A stretch of DNA of 64,000 nucleotides, taken from positions 2,106,001 to 2,170,000 of the forward strand of contig CM064684.1 of NCBI GenBank assembly GCA_032717465.1, written 5' to 3'. Below the pieces are notes generated by a model. It ran no database searches. It saw only the letters and a program-made list of their open reading frames with translations, and was not told where the DNA came from. Both the position numbers and the translations under genes were made by a program. This stretch comes from Coenobita brevimanus. Lineage: Eukaryota; Arthropoda; Malacostraca; Decapoda; Coenobitidae. Shown here one piece after another: positions 21,041 to 31,575 of this stretch (within the stretch, counting starts at the first letter, position 1; each line of letters starts with the position of its first letter).

Positions 21041-21560
21041 TCCCCTTCAAAGGCCATTTCACCCAAAGACCATATAAGATGCTGCCACCAGCCACTGAGG
21101 CCCTACAAGATGCTTCTGCCATCCACCCTGAGGCCCACAAGACTGCTGCCACCTAGGCCTCAAGCCAGCTATGCACCTGAAAGGCCTCATGATGATGGCC
21201 ATCCCACCTTGGAGGCCCCATGAGACACTGCTTCCATCCTGCTGGTGAGGCCCCACAAGCCACTACCTCCATCCTGCCAGGGAGGCCCCATGCGATGCTG
21301 GAGCCATCCTGCCACAGAGGCCCCACGAGATGCTGCCACCATCCTGCCACAGAGGCCTTACAAGACGCTGCCGCCATTCTGCCCAGGAGGCCCCACGAGA
21401 CACTGCATCCATCCTGCTGAGGAGGCTCCACGAGACGCTGCTGTCATTCTGCCCAGGAGGCCCCATGAGACGCTGCAGCCATCCTGCAGGGGAGGCTTCA
21501 CGAGACGCTGCCGTCATCCTGCCCACGAGGCAGTACATGATGCTGCATTTGAGAGGCCCC
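21041..21560. repeat. 35-bp minisatellite
   Basis: Unit GAGGCCCCACGAGACGCTGC + CACCATCCTGCCCAG. GAGGCCCC recurs at 21282 and 21317, giving a 35-bp period. It shares the GGCCCCACNAGATGCTG core with the 31-bp array to its left. Confidence 0.9.
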
Positions 21561-21584
21561 AGGAGTTGCTGCTGCCTTCAAGGG

Positions 21585-21990
21585 GCACTACAAGACGCTG
21601 GTGCCCTGGAGGGGCTTCACAAGATGCTGGTGCCCTGGAGGGGCTTCAGAAGACGCTGGTGCCCTGGAGGGGCTTCAGAAGACGCTGGTGCCCTGGAGGG
21701 GCTTCAGAAGACGCTGGTGCCCTGGAGGGGCTTCAGAAGACGCTGGTGCCCTGGAGGGGCTTCAGAAGACGCTGGTGCCCTGGAGGGGCTTCACAAGACG
21801 CTGGTGCCCTCGAGGGGTTCCACAAGACGCTGGTGCCCTCAAGGGGTTCCACAAGAAGCTGGTGCCCTTGAGGGGCTCCACAAGATGCTGGTGCCCTCGA
21901 GGAGCCCCTTGAGGGCAGCAGCATCTCAAGGGCACCAGTGTCTTGTGGGGCCCCTCATGGGCACCAGCGTCTTGTGGAGCCCCACGAGAG
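21585..21990. repeat. 29-bp minisatellite with terminal inversion
   Basis: Unit GACGCTGGTGCCCTGGAGGG + GCTTCAGAA; GCCCTGGA recurs at 21603, 21632, 21661 and 21690. From about 21905 the units run in reverse orientation (GGGCACCAGCGTCTTGTGGA), with a hairpin at the switch point (GATGCTGGTGCCCTCGAGG against CTTGAGGGCAGCAGCATC). Confidence 0.95.
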
Positions 21991-21999
21991 GCAAGTGCC

Positions 22000-22159
22000 A
22001 AGAAGAGTATTGTCACTAGTATAAGGGAAGCTGAAGGGGGGAGGGGGGGGTGCTGGTCACCATCACTATACTGGTGGTCTTTGTTCTGTCGGTATGTGCT
22101 GAAAGTTTGGCAAAAGAAACTACCCAGTATTTCTTTTATTTTAATATTCCTTTAAATAC
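22000..22159. other. Spacer between minisatellite cluster and SINE
   Basis: Nothing recognisable apart from a short G-rich run near 22035. Confidence 0.5.
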
Positions 22160-22590
22160 ATAGTGGTAGGTAGGGGACCCACCATCCACTCAGTGCTGTG
22201 CTGCTTTGGGTGTCTGCCCTTTCCTCTCTTCTTTCCTTCCTCTTCTGTCTTTCCTCTTCCATCTGCCTATGGTTGATTCTACATTGAGTGACAAGCTAAA
22301 TGGTTTCCTCAACACCAGTAAACCATTTACTATGCTGGGTGGTAACCATATTACCAAATTATTGTGCCTGGTGGTTTAGTGGGTAATTAAGGTGCTCCAA
22401 GCAGACTGAGCTCGTGAAGGTTTATATCCAAGGGGTGGTTGGGGTTTACTGCTCATGTAATGCCACTCGGGGATGAGTGAGGCTGGTCATTCATCTTAAA
22501 TGTCAGGACCAGCTTGCCTAGCCCTGGGCTCCTACGCTTCTCACGGGGCAACATAGGATTGGATGATTGATGGACGGATGGACTTATAAC
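22160..22590 (+). mobile_element. SINE-A copy
   Basis: Same order of modules as 16808-17322: GACCCACCATCCACTCAG, ATGCTGGGTGGTAACCATAT, TGGTTTAGTGGG, GGTTTATATCC, ATGCCACTCGGGGATGAG, ending in GGACGGATGG. Confidence 0.8.
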
Positions 22591-22720
22591 TGGTTTTGTT
22601 TCTACAGAAGTTTATTTTAGGTATCAAAATGAATAACTTGATAGAATTCTGTAGTCTGTATGTATCCTTTAGAAAAATCAAAGTTTAAAACCACTATATT
22701 AGAAGTTATAAACTTATAGG
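22591..22720. other. AT-rich spacer
   Basis: No feature seen. Confidence 0.5.
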
Positions 22721-22721
22721 C

Positions 22722-23507
22722 TATCCAATTTGGATATCTTGGCAAGCCACGCCCCCTTCCCCCAGCACCTAACAGTTATCGTACGGCTGGCATAGCTTTA
22801 TCACTGACCGTCATACCACGAAGCTGATAGGATCTCGATAACATTTATCACACAATATAACAATGTTTTAATACCTGTAGATGTTCAATTATTTTTGCTA
22901 TGCAATATTCACTTACACCACTATACTCGTGAATGTTTTGTTTATGGAAGTTAATTTCCGAAAGGTAAAGAAGGGCTACAGTAATAAAATTAGTGCAAAA
23001 ATAAGTAGAAGACTGGTCCATGTGCTCGTAAACCTGTGCATAAAAAATTACCCACCTCGGCTCTTCCATAGTTTTCATAAAATATGAAGTGACCATGGTA
23101 ATCAACATAATTTTGTCTTGAACTGATTCAATAGTTGCTGTAAAAATCACTGCCGAGTTGATTTGATAGTTGCTGTAAAAATCAGTGATAAGTAAAAGCA
23201 ATATAAACATTCTTCAACCTTTCTTCTATTAATTCTCGCTCTAATTTTATTATTGTAGCCTCTCTTTACATTATGGAAATTAATATCCAGAGACAAAACA
23301 TTCATGAGTATGGTGGTGTAAGGGAAAATACGTAGCACAAATAACAGCAGATCTACAGGTATTAAAACATATTCTGATGAATGTTATTATGACATCACCT
23401 CCGTGGTATGACAGTAAGCGATACTGCTAAGCCAGCCATACGGTAACTGTTAAGCACTGGGGTAAGGAGGCGTGGCTTGCAGAGATATCCTGACTGGATA
23501 GCCTATA
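22722..23507. mobile_element. Foldback element, about 290-bp inverted arms
   Basis: The left arm (22722 to about 23010) starts AGGCTATCCAATTTGGATAT and includes GGCAAGCCACGCC, AATACCTGTAGATG, CACCACTATACTCGTGAATG and TTAATTTCC. The right arm (about 23215 to 23507) is its reverse complement with 80-85% identity by eye, ending ATATCCTGACTGGATAGCCT. The spacer is about 200 bp and contains a repeated ATAGTTGCTGTAAAAATCA. TATA follows both ends and may be the target duplication. The open frames inside overlap the arms and show no domain. Confidence 0.85.
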
Positions 23508-23556
23508 CAACACATAAAAACTGACTGGGTAGCCTATACAACACGTAAAAACAGCA
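23489..23556. repeat. 38-bp direct duplication
   Basis: CTGGATAGCCTATACAACAC and GGGTAGCCTATACAACACG, each followed by TAAAAA, are a tandem duplication covering the right end of the foldback element. Confidence 0.7.
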
Positions 23557-23782
23557 TAAAGATCTTTTTAAAGCACAGGCATATATGACACTATCATTAA
23601 GAGCACCATGATTGAAGTAAGAGTATGAGCATAATCCAATGCCTATGGAGCATTAAAACTGCAAAACACCAAGTTCTTTAAAAGCACTGATACAGCAAAC
23701 ATTGAGACCTCCAAAAAGCACAAACACTGACCTAGGCACTAAACTATAGACAGCATTATGTAAGAACAGGCTGACTCAGGGG

Positions 23783-24036
23783 CATTTTGGTGCTATCACT
23801 CCAGCCAGTGAACACTTAACCCGTTCACCACAATGATATCTGTATTATATTCTTGCTATCTCCAGAAGACATTATTTAGCTTATGAAAGGCATCTCATAC
23901 TGAAGGGCTTCTTCAAATCCCTCCAGCATGATGTCACAAAGTTAAACAGTCACCTGGAGATAGCAAGGTATGAAAGATAATGTAGTGAAGGGGTTAAGTG
24001 TTCACAGTAGCTCTAGTGACAAACCAAAATGGCATC
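23783..24036. mobile_element. Older palindromic MITE, split by a piggyBac-type MITE
   Basis: The outer arms, CATTTTGGTGCTATCAC...GTGAACAC on the left and GTGTTCAC...GTGAC...ACCAAAATG on the right, pair across the inserted element at 23820-23993. Removing the insert and one TTAA leaves the palindrome GTGAACACTTAAGTGTTCAC at the centre. Confidence 0.65.
23816..23997. mobile_element. piggyBac-type MITE with TTAA duplication
   Basis: TTAA at 23816-23819 and 23994-23997 flank a 174-bp body. The ends are CCCGTTCACCACAATGATAT and, in complement, CCCCTTCACTACATTATCTT. Both arms carry CTTGCTATCTCCAG about 30 bp inside. Relatives: 24675-24790, 49217-49428, 53970-54052 and 56115-56260. Confidence 0.85.
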
Positions 24037-24119
24037 ACTTCAGAAACTGTTTCATCTGTCATAAAATAGGGTCTCCGCTATGTTTAACTGCTGTTAACCT
24101 CTTCAATCAGGTGGATTTT

Positions 24120-24140
24120 TTTTTTTTTTTTTTTTTTCCC
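24120..24140. repeat. Poly(T) tract
   Basis: Uninterrupted T run followed by CCCCCC. Confidence 0.9.
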
Positions 24141-24309
24141 CCCCTCAGTTATGGACAGCCTTTATCTCCTTTCTCAAGACATGAACTGAATAAACTACTA
24201 TTGTATGAAAGTAGCAAGAATAAAATTTACAATGTCACTGGCCTGAAGGTGTTAGAATGTAATCATGAGGGGGTAGGCAAGCCGTTGCTGTATTACTTTT
24301 ACAATAATT

Positions 24310-24675
24310 TCTGACGTATGTAATGAAAATCTCTACTTTATATGTTAATTTCTGAGGCACGTATTGAAAACCTCTACTATTACTAAATGTACTGTATGTT
24401 AATTTCAAAAGCATGAATTACTGCAAAATATATGTTAACATTGGAAGCAAGTACAGTATTTAAAATTACCATTCCTACTAAATCTGTGTTAATTTTAGAT
24501 GCATGGATTAATGATCTCTACTGCTCCCAATTTTACGTTAATTTCTGAAGCACGAATTGAAATATCTATGCTATATATACACAAATCTCCACTGCTCCTA
24601 ACCTTTGATGTGGGATGCAGCCTGATAAAATATTAATACCCGCAGGCACGTCATAACTGCCCTTTATGACTGCAT
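24310..24675. repeat. About 75-bp degenerate repeats (TTAATTTCTGAAGCA)
   Basis: Repeated words GTTAATTTCTGAGGCACGTA, TTAATTTCAAAAGCATGAAT and TTAATTTCTGAAGCACGAAT, each followed by TGAAAA and TCTCTAC. Strongly diverged. Confidence 0.5.
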
Positions 24676-24790
24676 GTTAACTCCACCAATCCAGTGACAT
24701 TTTAAGTTTAATTCTTGCTGCTTCCAGAATTTTTAATCAATTTTGGAAGAGAAAGTGGGTTGTCCAAATGTTCATGAAGGCTGTTTCTAA
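24675..24790. mobile_element. Half of a piggyBac-type MITE
   Basis: TTAACTCCACCAATCCAGTG with CTTGCTGCTTCCAGAA matches one arm of the MITE at 23820-23993. Confidence 0.5.
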
Positions 24791-25358
24791 CTCCATCACT
24801 AAAACTTGTTTCTTGAAAATATATCAAAACTGTCTAGTAAGTGTAAGAATAAAATACACTTGCTTCCCTCCTTACAAACATAACTGGGATTAAAGGTTGG
24901 TCTGTAACTCAAAAAATCAGGGTTGACATTAACTGGGAACAAGAGTTGGCAAGTGACTCAAAAAAGTCAAACTTGAAATTCATTAATGCTGTATGAGGCC
25001 AAATATGTAGAAATCATTGCTAAAGACCATGGACACAAGTGGTCTGAAATACTTGTGATGTGCCAACTACTACAAATAAATTTAATCATTAGTATCACTG
25101 ACATTAATGACTTGACTCTATGCTGTACTTTGAACTCACTGACATTTGAATTCATTTAACTATTTTGTAGGTAACAGTTAAAAATATCAACAAATGCTCC
25201 AACAAAAAAAAATTTGTATCTCTCAGAGTTTGTAAGCAGGGCTGCAACTGTAAGTCACCAAAATATGATGAGATTAAGAACAAACGTCTCCCCACCTGAC
25301 AGCTGCACTACATTAAGCAAATAGATTGGGGTGGGGTGGGGGGGGGACAAGTCATAAT
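24790..25358. other. AT-rich spacer
   Basis: No gene. GGGGTGGGG run at 25331-25347. Confidence 0.5.
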
Positions 25359-25785
25359 ATCCATCCATCATCCAATCCTACATTGCCCCATGAGAAGCAA
25401 AGGAGCCCGGGGCTAGGCAAGTTGGTCCTGACATTTAAGATATGAGTGACCAGCCTCACTCATCCCAGAGTGGCATTGCATGAGGAATAAACCCAACCAC
25501 CCCTTGGATATAAACCTACAGAGGCTCAATCCAACAGGAGCACCTTAATTGTCCACTAAACCACCAGGTGTCATAATTTGGTTATATGGTTACCACCCAG
25601 CATAGTAAATGGTTTCCTGGTGTATGGGAAACCATTTGGCTTGTCACTCAGTGTAGAGTCACCCATAGCCAGAAGGAAGAGAAAAGAATGAAGGAAAGTG
25701 ACACAGAAGAGGAAGGAAGGAAGAGAGCAAAGGGCAGACACCCAAAGCAGCACTACACTGAGTGAGTGGATGGTGAGTGCCCAAT
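25359..25785 (-). mobile_element. SINE-A copy, reverse orientation
   Basis: Starts with the (CATC)n tail complement ATCCATCCATCATCCAATCC and runs back to GAGTGAGTGGATGGTGAGTG, with all modules of SINE-A in reverse order. Confidence 0.8.
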
Positions 25786-25824
25786 TATAAAAATGTACCT
25801 TGAGAGAAATGTGCGTGTGACTAG

Positions 25825-25980
25825 CTTACTTTGGAGGTTGTAAGAAGGTGGAGGAGCCTTGGAGGTAAAGTGGAAAAGTCTTGGAGGTGGTGGGAGAACT
25901 TGGAGGAGTTTTTGGAGACATCTACACATACAGAGAACACTTGAATGCTGGAGGAGTCTTCAAGGAGTTCAAGGCTCACT
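25825..25980. repeat. Degenerate TTGGAGG repeat
   Basis: Repeated TTGGAGGT/AGTCTTGGAGG words of irregular spacing. Confidence 0.5.
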
Positions 25981-26221
25981 TGGCACTTTCTGAGGTAGGC
26001 CCATACACAAGGATCTGTAAATATACTGACTGTGAGCAATAAATAAAAATAAAATAACCTGGTCTTCCATTTCTCCAGTAATATTAGTACTAATAGTAAA
26101 GGTAATAATAAAAAGTCAAATAATTATAATAAACATGTAAAATATACTGTGATAGTTATATTTCCATTTTAAAATTATATTACTTGTCATTTCAAAATTA
26201 ATCCACCTACTATACTCCATT

Positions 26222-26415
26222 TTTTTTTTATTGAGGCGAAGATGCACTAGAGTTGATGATGATTGGCTGAATGCAACATGTCCAAAAAATATTTACTAAC
26301 CCAAATTTCCCCCTCAGATATTTGTTGTCAGTTAATAATGTTAGATTATGAAGTAATGTTGCATTCAGCCAATAATCACCAATCTGTCAAGTGCATCTTC
26401 GCCTCGATAAAAAGA
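26222..26415. mobile_element. Palindromic MITE, ends TTTATYGAGGCGAAGATGCA
   Basis: The left arm TTATTGAGGCGAAGATGCAC ... TTGGCTGAATGCAACAT (26228-26281) pairs with the right arm ATGTTGCATTCAGCCAATAA ... GTGCATCTTCGCCTCGATAA (26359-26411). Arms are about 52 bp around a 77-bp spacer. No transposase is present; class unknown. Confidence 0.85.
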
Positions 26416-26689
26416 ACTGAGAATAGTACAGTAATAAAACTGCCATCTCTCTTGGAGGTGTCATGAAAATATACTGGTCGCAAAGAAGTGCTTAGGAAAG
26501 AGTGCATCCATGTTTAGTGAATGAAGTATGTATCTATCTATGAACTCATGATCAATACTAACAATCCAAAAGACAGATGATCAATGCTGTCTATCAAAGT
26601 CTATACAGTTTATCAATCACTGCTATAGACAAAAATCTACACACCTATCACCCAATCCTTTACTGCTGATAAGTGGTGGCAACCATCAT

Positions 26690-27066
26690 CTGGTTACTTC
26701 ATGTAGTGCTGCCTACTTCCTTCACCATTATCACTTTTTTTGTCTGTTCTCCCTCTCTTACTCCATCCTGTCTCCCTATTACTCATCTTTCCAGATCAGG
26801 TGGTTCTGCACTAACAAGCCTAATGGTTTACATAATCAAGCAACAGGGTGATGTGCAGCCTGCTATGGTGTGCCTACTAACTGGAGAGACACAATTGCAG
26901 TGCCCATTCAAGAACCAAACCTCCACACTTATCCCTATGCCTCACTGTGGTGATGTGCAGTCAGTTGCAAGGGAACATTGGCTCACTGCACAATACAACC
27001 CTCCACAGGCAGCTGCTTGCCTGTGGTTAATAGATCTGCTCAGCCTGACAGCCTGGGGTTGATCAA
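26690..27066 (+). mobile_element. SINE-D copy
   Basis: Begins with the 5' module shared with SINE-A (AGTGCTGCCTACTTCCTTCA, CT-rich stretch, AAGCCTAATGGTTTAC) and then changes to a different 3' module (CAACAGGGTGATGTGCAGCC, AGATCTGCTCAGCCTGACAG) ending at GGTTGATCAAC. Confidence 0.65.
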
Positions 27067-27169
27067 CCCAATCCTTTACTGCCCAATGACTTAAAAGGCA
27101 ATCACTGCTATAAATCAGATTTTATATCTTATCACTGCTATCTATACGAAAGTCTATATCTATCACCCA

Positions 27170-27330
27170 CTTCTCCGCTGCCCAATCTGCAGTGTAGGGG
27201 CCCTGGGCTGGGCTATTCAATCCAAATTTAAAGGTAAGTGACCAGTTGCTCATCCCCCAAGATGTAAAAAGTAAATATCTCCAACCCCTACTTTGAATTA
27301 AACCCCCTATATGGCCTACAATAAGTAAAT
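27170..27330 (-). mobile_element. Old SINE-A fragment
   Basis: GGGCCCTGGGCTGGGCTATT ... TGACCAGTTGCTCATCCCC is a diverged complement of the SINE-A body. Confidence 0.4.
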
Positions 27331-27599
27331 AATAATAAAATATATCCTATTCTCTTTCCTAATGCCCTAAAATAAATACATACATACCAGTAAATGAATA
27401 AAAATAAAATCTCTCCTCTTTCCTACCTCTATAACTCTTAAGGGTGCTGGAGAGGGAGGCCTTCATGTGGTGGCATTGATCTGATTGGGGAACAGAGCTG
27501 CCCAGCTGTGCAAATGTCCCTCTCCCCCCACCCCTCCCTCTACTCCAAAAAGGAGGATGGAGGTCAGAGGTAAAGTCAGAATGAACCAGGGGGCAAATA

Positions 27600-28335
27600 T
27601 TACTACTACATTATCTAAAGATCTACTACTACTACACTGCCTATCCATCTATCTAACACTACTACATTATCTATCCACCTATCTATCTGCCTAATACTAC
27701 TATATTATCTATCTACCTTACACTACTACATTATCTATCCACCTATCTATCTGCCTAATACTACTATATTATCTATCTACCTTACACTACTACATAACCT
27801 ATTCACCTATCTATCTGCCTAATACTACTATATTATCTATCTACCTTACACTACTACATTATCTATCCACCTATCTATCTGCCTAATACTACTATATTAT
27901 CTATCTACCTTACACTACTACATAATCTATTCACCTATCTATCTGCCTAATACTACTATATTATCTATCTACCTTACACTACTACATAACCTATTCACCT
28001 ATCTATCTGCCTAATACTACTATATTATCTATCTACCTTACACTACTACATTATCTATCCACCTATCTATCTGCCTAATACTACTATATTATCTATCTAC
28101 CTTACACTACTACATTATCTATCCACCTATCTGCCTAATACTACTATATTATCTATCTACCTTGCACTACTACATTATCTATCCACCTATCTATCTGCCT
28201 AATACTACTATATTATCTATCTACCTTACACTACTACATTACCTGTTCACCTATCTATCTGCCTAATACTACTATATTATCTATCTACCTTACACTACTA
28301 CATTACCTATCCACTTATCTACCTACTACAACATA
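27600..28335. repeat. 64-bp tandem array, about 11 copies
   Basis: Unit CTAATACTACTATATTATCT + ATCTACCTTACACTACTACA + TTATCTATCCACCTATCTAT + CTGC. CTAATACTAC recurs at 27691 and 27755, giving a 64-bp period. Confidence 0.95.
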
Positions 28336-28339
28336 ATCT

Positions 28340-28620
28340 AACATCTATCTGTATGTCTATCAAGAGAAAAAATAATCCAGTTTCTTATAAAGGATGAGGA
28401 AGCAAATGAGGAAGAGAACCCCCTGATAGAAGCCTTGTGGAGCAGCCTGGAGGAGTCTTGAAGAGGACGCATCACAAGACGGATTATTTTAAGTCTTGGA
28501 GGAAGTGTGAAGGCAGCATGAAGGAATCTTGAAGAGTCTGGTGTGGTCCTGACTAATCCCAGATCCTACCCACACAGTAGTCTGGAAAAGAAAAAGGAAA
28601 TGTAGAGAAAGAAGTCAAAT
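28340..28620. other. GGAGTCTTGAAGAGG-rich spacer
   Basis: No gene. Loose repeats of GTCTTGGAGGA/ATCTTGAAGAG resemble the block at 25825-25980. Confidence 0.4.
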
Positions 28621-28629
28621 TTTCGTTTG

Positions 28630-28631
28630 GG

Positions 28632-28670
<39 letters not shown>

Positions 28671-28720
28671 AAGAAAGTAGTCAAATTTGAGGTGAGAGAG
28701 AGAGAGAGAGAGAGAGTCAT
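28630..28720. repeat. (GA)n microsatellites
   Basis: Two GA runs, about 28634-28668 and 28694-28716, separated by TTAAGAAAGTAGTCAAATTT; the flanking CAAATTT motif repeats. Confidence 0.95.
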
Positions 28721-28907
28721 ATTTTAATTTCTCAAAAATATAAAAGTAGAAAAACAAGTCAAATTTTAGCTTCTTATCTATCACCATTCCTAACATATTT
28801 CCCAAATCTGATACGCAGTTAAAGATTCATAGGTTAAAACACAAATTTCCTCAGTGACAGACTCATTCTCTCCAGCCAGTGTTGTGTACTCTGTTTGGAA
28901 GACATCA

Positions 28908-28913
28908 CTCTCT

Positions 28914-29002
<89 letters not shown>

Positions 29003-29003
29003 G
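28908..29003. repeat. (TC)n-(AC)n-(AG)n compound microsatellite
   Basis: TC run, about 30 AC repeats and a short AG run. Confidence 0.97.
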
Positions 29004-29154
29004 GGTTACAAGGAATAAATATGAAAACCTTAAACAAAATAATCTATTCCAGCAGTTTTTCAAATCTCAGTTTCCGATGCAGAGGGTAAACATTGGTACT
29101 GGTTAGGTATCAAGAATGCTGAAATAAGCAATACTGTATTCTGGTTCAGCAACA

Positions 29155-29372
29155 GCACTAGGTAGGGCAGGGCAGGGTAGGGTACAGCAGGGTAAGGGAG
29201 TCAGGGCAAGGTAGGTAGGTGGGTGGGGTGCGGTAGGGTACAGCAGGGTATGGGAGTCAGCGCAAGGTAGGTAGGGTAGGGTAGGGCAGGGTATGGGAGT
29301 CAGGGCAAGGTAGGGTAGGGTGGGTTAGGTTAAGGTAGGGTACACCAGGGCATGGGATAGGGCAAGGTAAAT
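29155..29372. repeat. G-rich GGGTAGGGCA minisatellite
   Basis: Irregular repeats of GGGTAGGG, GGGCAAGGTAGGT and GGGAGTCAGGGCAAGG with runs of three G at short spacing. May form G-quadruplexes. Confidence 0.8.
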
Positions 29373-29493
29373 TTATATTCCAAGAGACGTATTTGCAGTT
29401 TGATATTCACAGGATTTGGGGAAGCAAACCTTTGCAAATTTCAGTCATCATTGGACTGTACTCTTCTCCTATACCCAAATCATCATGACATAC

Positions 29494-29632
29494 CTTACTG
29501 TGCACCACGACTCAGGTGTGCTGTGCTGGTGAGGTGGGGATGCTGTGCAGGAAGAGGAACAGCAGTACCTCGACAGCCAGGGTCTCTTTGTCGATGGCCA
29601 GCTTCTTGTGGGTCAGCGCCACTTTGAAGACC
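29494..29632 (-). pseudogene. SCYL2-like HEAT-region pseudo-exon, copy 1
   Basis: On the minus strand the exon is preceded by a TG-rich stretch ending in TAG and followed by donor GTATGT. It reads VFKVALTHKKLAIDKETLAV, then EVLLFLFLHSIP, and hits a TGA near the end before VVVHSK. The THKKL...KETLA.KVLP.L pattern is what I recall from SCYL2 (CVAK104, a clathrin-vesicle pseudokinase) in its HEAT-repeat region. The premature stop makes it non-functional. It is the least-damaged copy at the 5' side. A conserved second block at about 29815-29930 and the TCATAAATATCATAAGCA intronic stretch accompany it, as in the other copies. Confidence 0.6.
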
Positions 29633-29704
29633 CTACACACACACAAAGGTGGATTTTATTGTACTTTATACCAACTGTCTTACTCCAACCCACCAGAAAA
29701 CTAG

Positions 29705-29940
29705 TTGGTCAGATACTGTCTAGAGCTTAATAATATCATAAATATCATAAGCATAATTATCATCATTATTAACACTATCCTTACATCATCATCACAACTC
29801 CATTACTCACCTCAGGGATGGGTTGACGAAGGTTCCAGAAGCAAAGACCAAGCACAACCCGGCGGCAGGTCAGGTCTCTGTCTCACACACTCACTAATAC
29901 AGCCTCATCCCATCTGTAAAAAGGATCATGCTTAACCCCA
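29705..29940 (-). repeat. Conserved flank of pseudo-exon copy 1
   Basis: GTCAGATACTGTCTAGAGCT with TAATAATATCATAAATATCA is shared by all four copies. A further block at 29815-29930 has an acceptor-like TTTTTACAG and donor GTGAGT on the minus strand in copies 1, 2 and 4, but no consistent open frame. Confidence 0.6.
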
Positions 29941-29944
29941 TGAA

Positions 29945-30640
29945 TCTTTTTTTTTCCCCTTCATATGGTGTAATCGAGCTTGGTAGAGATGTTTTACGTA
30001 CTAGACAGGTTAGACACAGCTTTCATTACCACCAAACAAGAAACTCTCCAAACCTTTACAGTATACTTGTATTTATGTAATTAAAAACATCATCATCTGC
30101 AAAGTACAATATATATACTGTAATTAAGCCCTTGGGTGGGAAAGGAGGTTCAGATGATGATGATGATAATTAAGGCTGATCATTCAAGCCTTTCCTATGG
30201 ACCTTTGAATCAATCTGCACTCTGCATAAATAGACAGAGGCACATGGCAGCATCATAGTCATTACCACCCCCATCTGTCTGTTGCCAAATACTGTACCTC
30301 AATGGATGACCACTAAAAATTTTCTCCAAGTCACCTTGTTCTCTCCCCTCTCAAACTCACACCCCCTTGACGCACATACAACTCTACTCCATCCCCCCTA
30401 TCTTCTCTATGATCTCCCTCCAACCCCCCTTACCTCACACACATACTCTCCATCCAGTCAACTTAATTTCCCATGTTCAGGCACAGTAATTCTTGGACAA
30501 TGCTAAAAGGAATATCTGAAGACATGAATCAGAGGACAAATGACGACCCAAATACAATATTCATCCTCTCCTTCCCTCCCCTTTGCCACAGGAAGCACGA
30601 GGCATCACTTGTTTATATGGTTACCACCCAATGAAGTCGT
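29945..30640. other. Spacer within the duplicated region
   Basis: Contains CATGAATCAGAGGACAAATG at about 30523, matched by CATGAATCAAAGGAGGAATG at about 34036, showing that the duplication unit extends well beyond the exon. No gene. Confidence 0.4.
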
Positions 30641-31575
30641 CATCGTCATCATCATTATCCGGACCTCCTTTCCCACCCTAGGGCAGGGTGAGGGGTAGCA
30701 ACGTCCAGACAGCCCAAGTTTGCCCAATTTAAAGCTTCCATTCACTCATCATTCAAGCCCTCGAAATCCTGGCTCCATCTGACAGGCCAAAAAGACTTCC
30801 ACCACGTTCTGTAGCTTCACCTATACCTATCCGATTGAGCCGATCCGAACACTGTCACATTAAAAAGGGGAGCCAAATCCCTGGTCACATGCTTCTCCTC
30901 ACAAAATTCATCCAGCCAGCTCAATCTCTTGTCAGTCCCTTAGCCTCACCGACTTCCAAACCTCTCTTCCTCACACACTCATCCACCATATCCCTCCACC
31001 TTCTCCTTGGCCTACCTCACCTCCTTCCTCCTTCAAATTCACTCAGATACTGGTATACCTTTTTCACTACTCTACTGTTATCCATTCTCTCCACATAACC
31101 ATACCATCTCAGTACTCTCTCTTCGATTCTGGTGTCCACAGACTTCCTCACTCCACATCTTTCACGAACCACATTATTTCGTATCCTATCCACTCTCTGT
31201 ACTCAACATACATTCCTCAAGAGTCCCATCTCCACAGCTCTTACTCATGACTTTTCATTTTCATGCCACACCATAGTCTCACACCCATATGTTAAAGTTG
31301 GCACTAACACTTCATGTACGCCTTATGCAGCTGCAACACTCAAGCCTCTGTTTCTTATCAAGGCCTTCATAGCATCAGCTACTTTCCTTCCGTGTGTCTC
31401 TCTACTTTCCACTTCTGTAAATTTTCCTCTCTTTTCTATCATTGTACCCAGATACTTGAACTCTCTCACCAATTCCAGTCTCTCTCCATTCACTGTAGCA
31501 TCACACTGGGAGTCACCATCCCTCTCAAATAACCATCACTTTTACTCTTTTTCTACATTTACTCTCAATTATTAA
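30640..31575 (-). mobile_element. RTE-like LINE, RT C-terminal part with (ATG)n tail
   Basis: Minus strand: TYGCETMVWHENEKS, RNVC, VDRIRNNVVRERCGV, DTRIEERVLRWYGYVERM, EFEGGRR and GRPRRRWRDMVDECVRKRG, with several stops. The 3' region ends in GGAGGTCCGGATAATGATGA, an ATG-type simple tail. This is a second RTE-like family, distinct from the (ATAG)n-tailed one at 15541-15820. Confidence 0.75.

Noticed and set aside
21245..22019. 200-residue open frames in two + frames
   Set aside because: Products of the 35- and 29-bp minisatellites being open in all frames.
22848..23210. 120-codon minus-strand frame in the foldback element
   Set aside because: Overlaps an arm and the spacer; no homology to a known domain seen and low-complexity AT-rich codon use.
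29815..29930. Second coding exon beside the SCYL2-like pseudo-exon
   Set aside because: AG and GT borders are conserved in three copies, but no frame is shared between copies and SCYL2 similarity is not visible. Kept only as a conserved block.
30480..30530. Short kinase-domain exon of SCYL2 (IVQE pattern, also near 33990-34035)
   Set aside because: Acceptor-like and donor-like ends exist, but the readable part is only about 13 residues and the match is too weak to claim.
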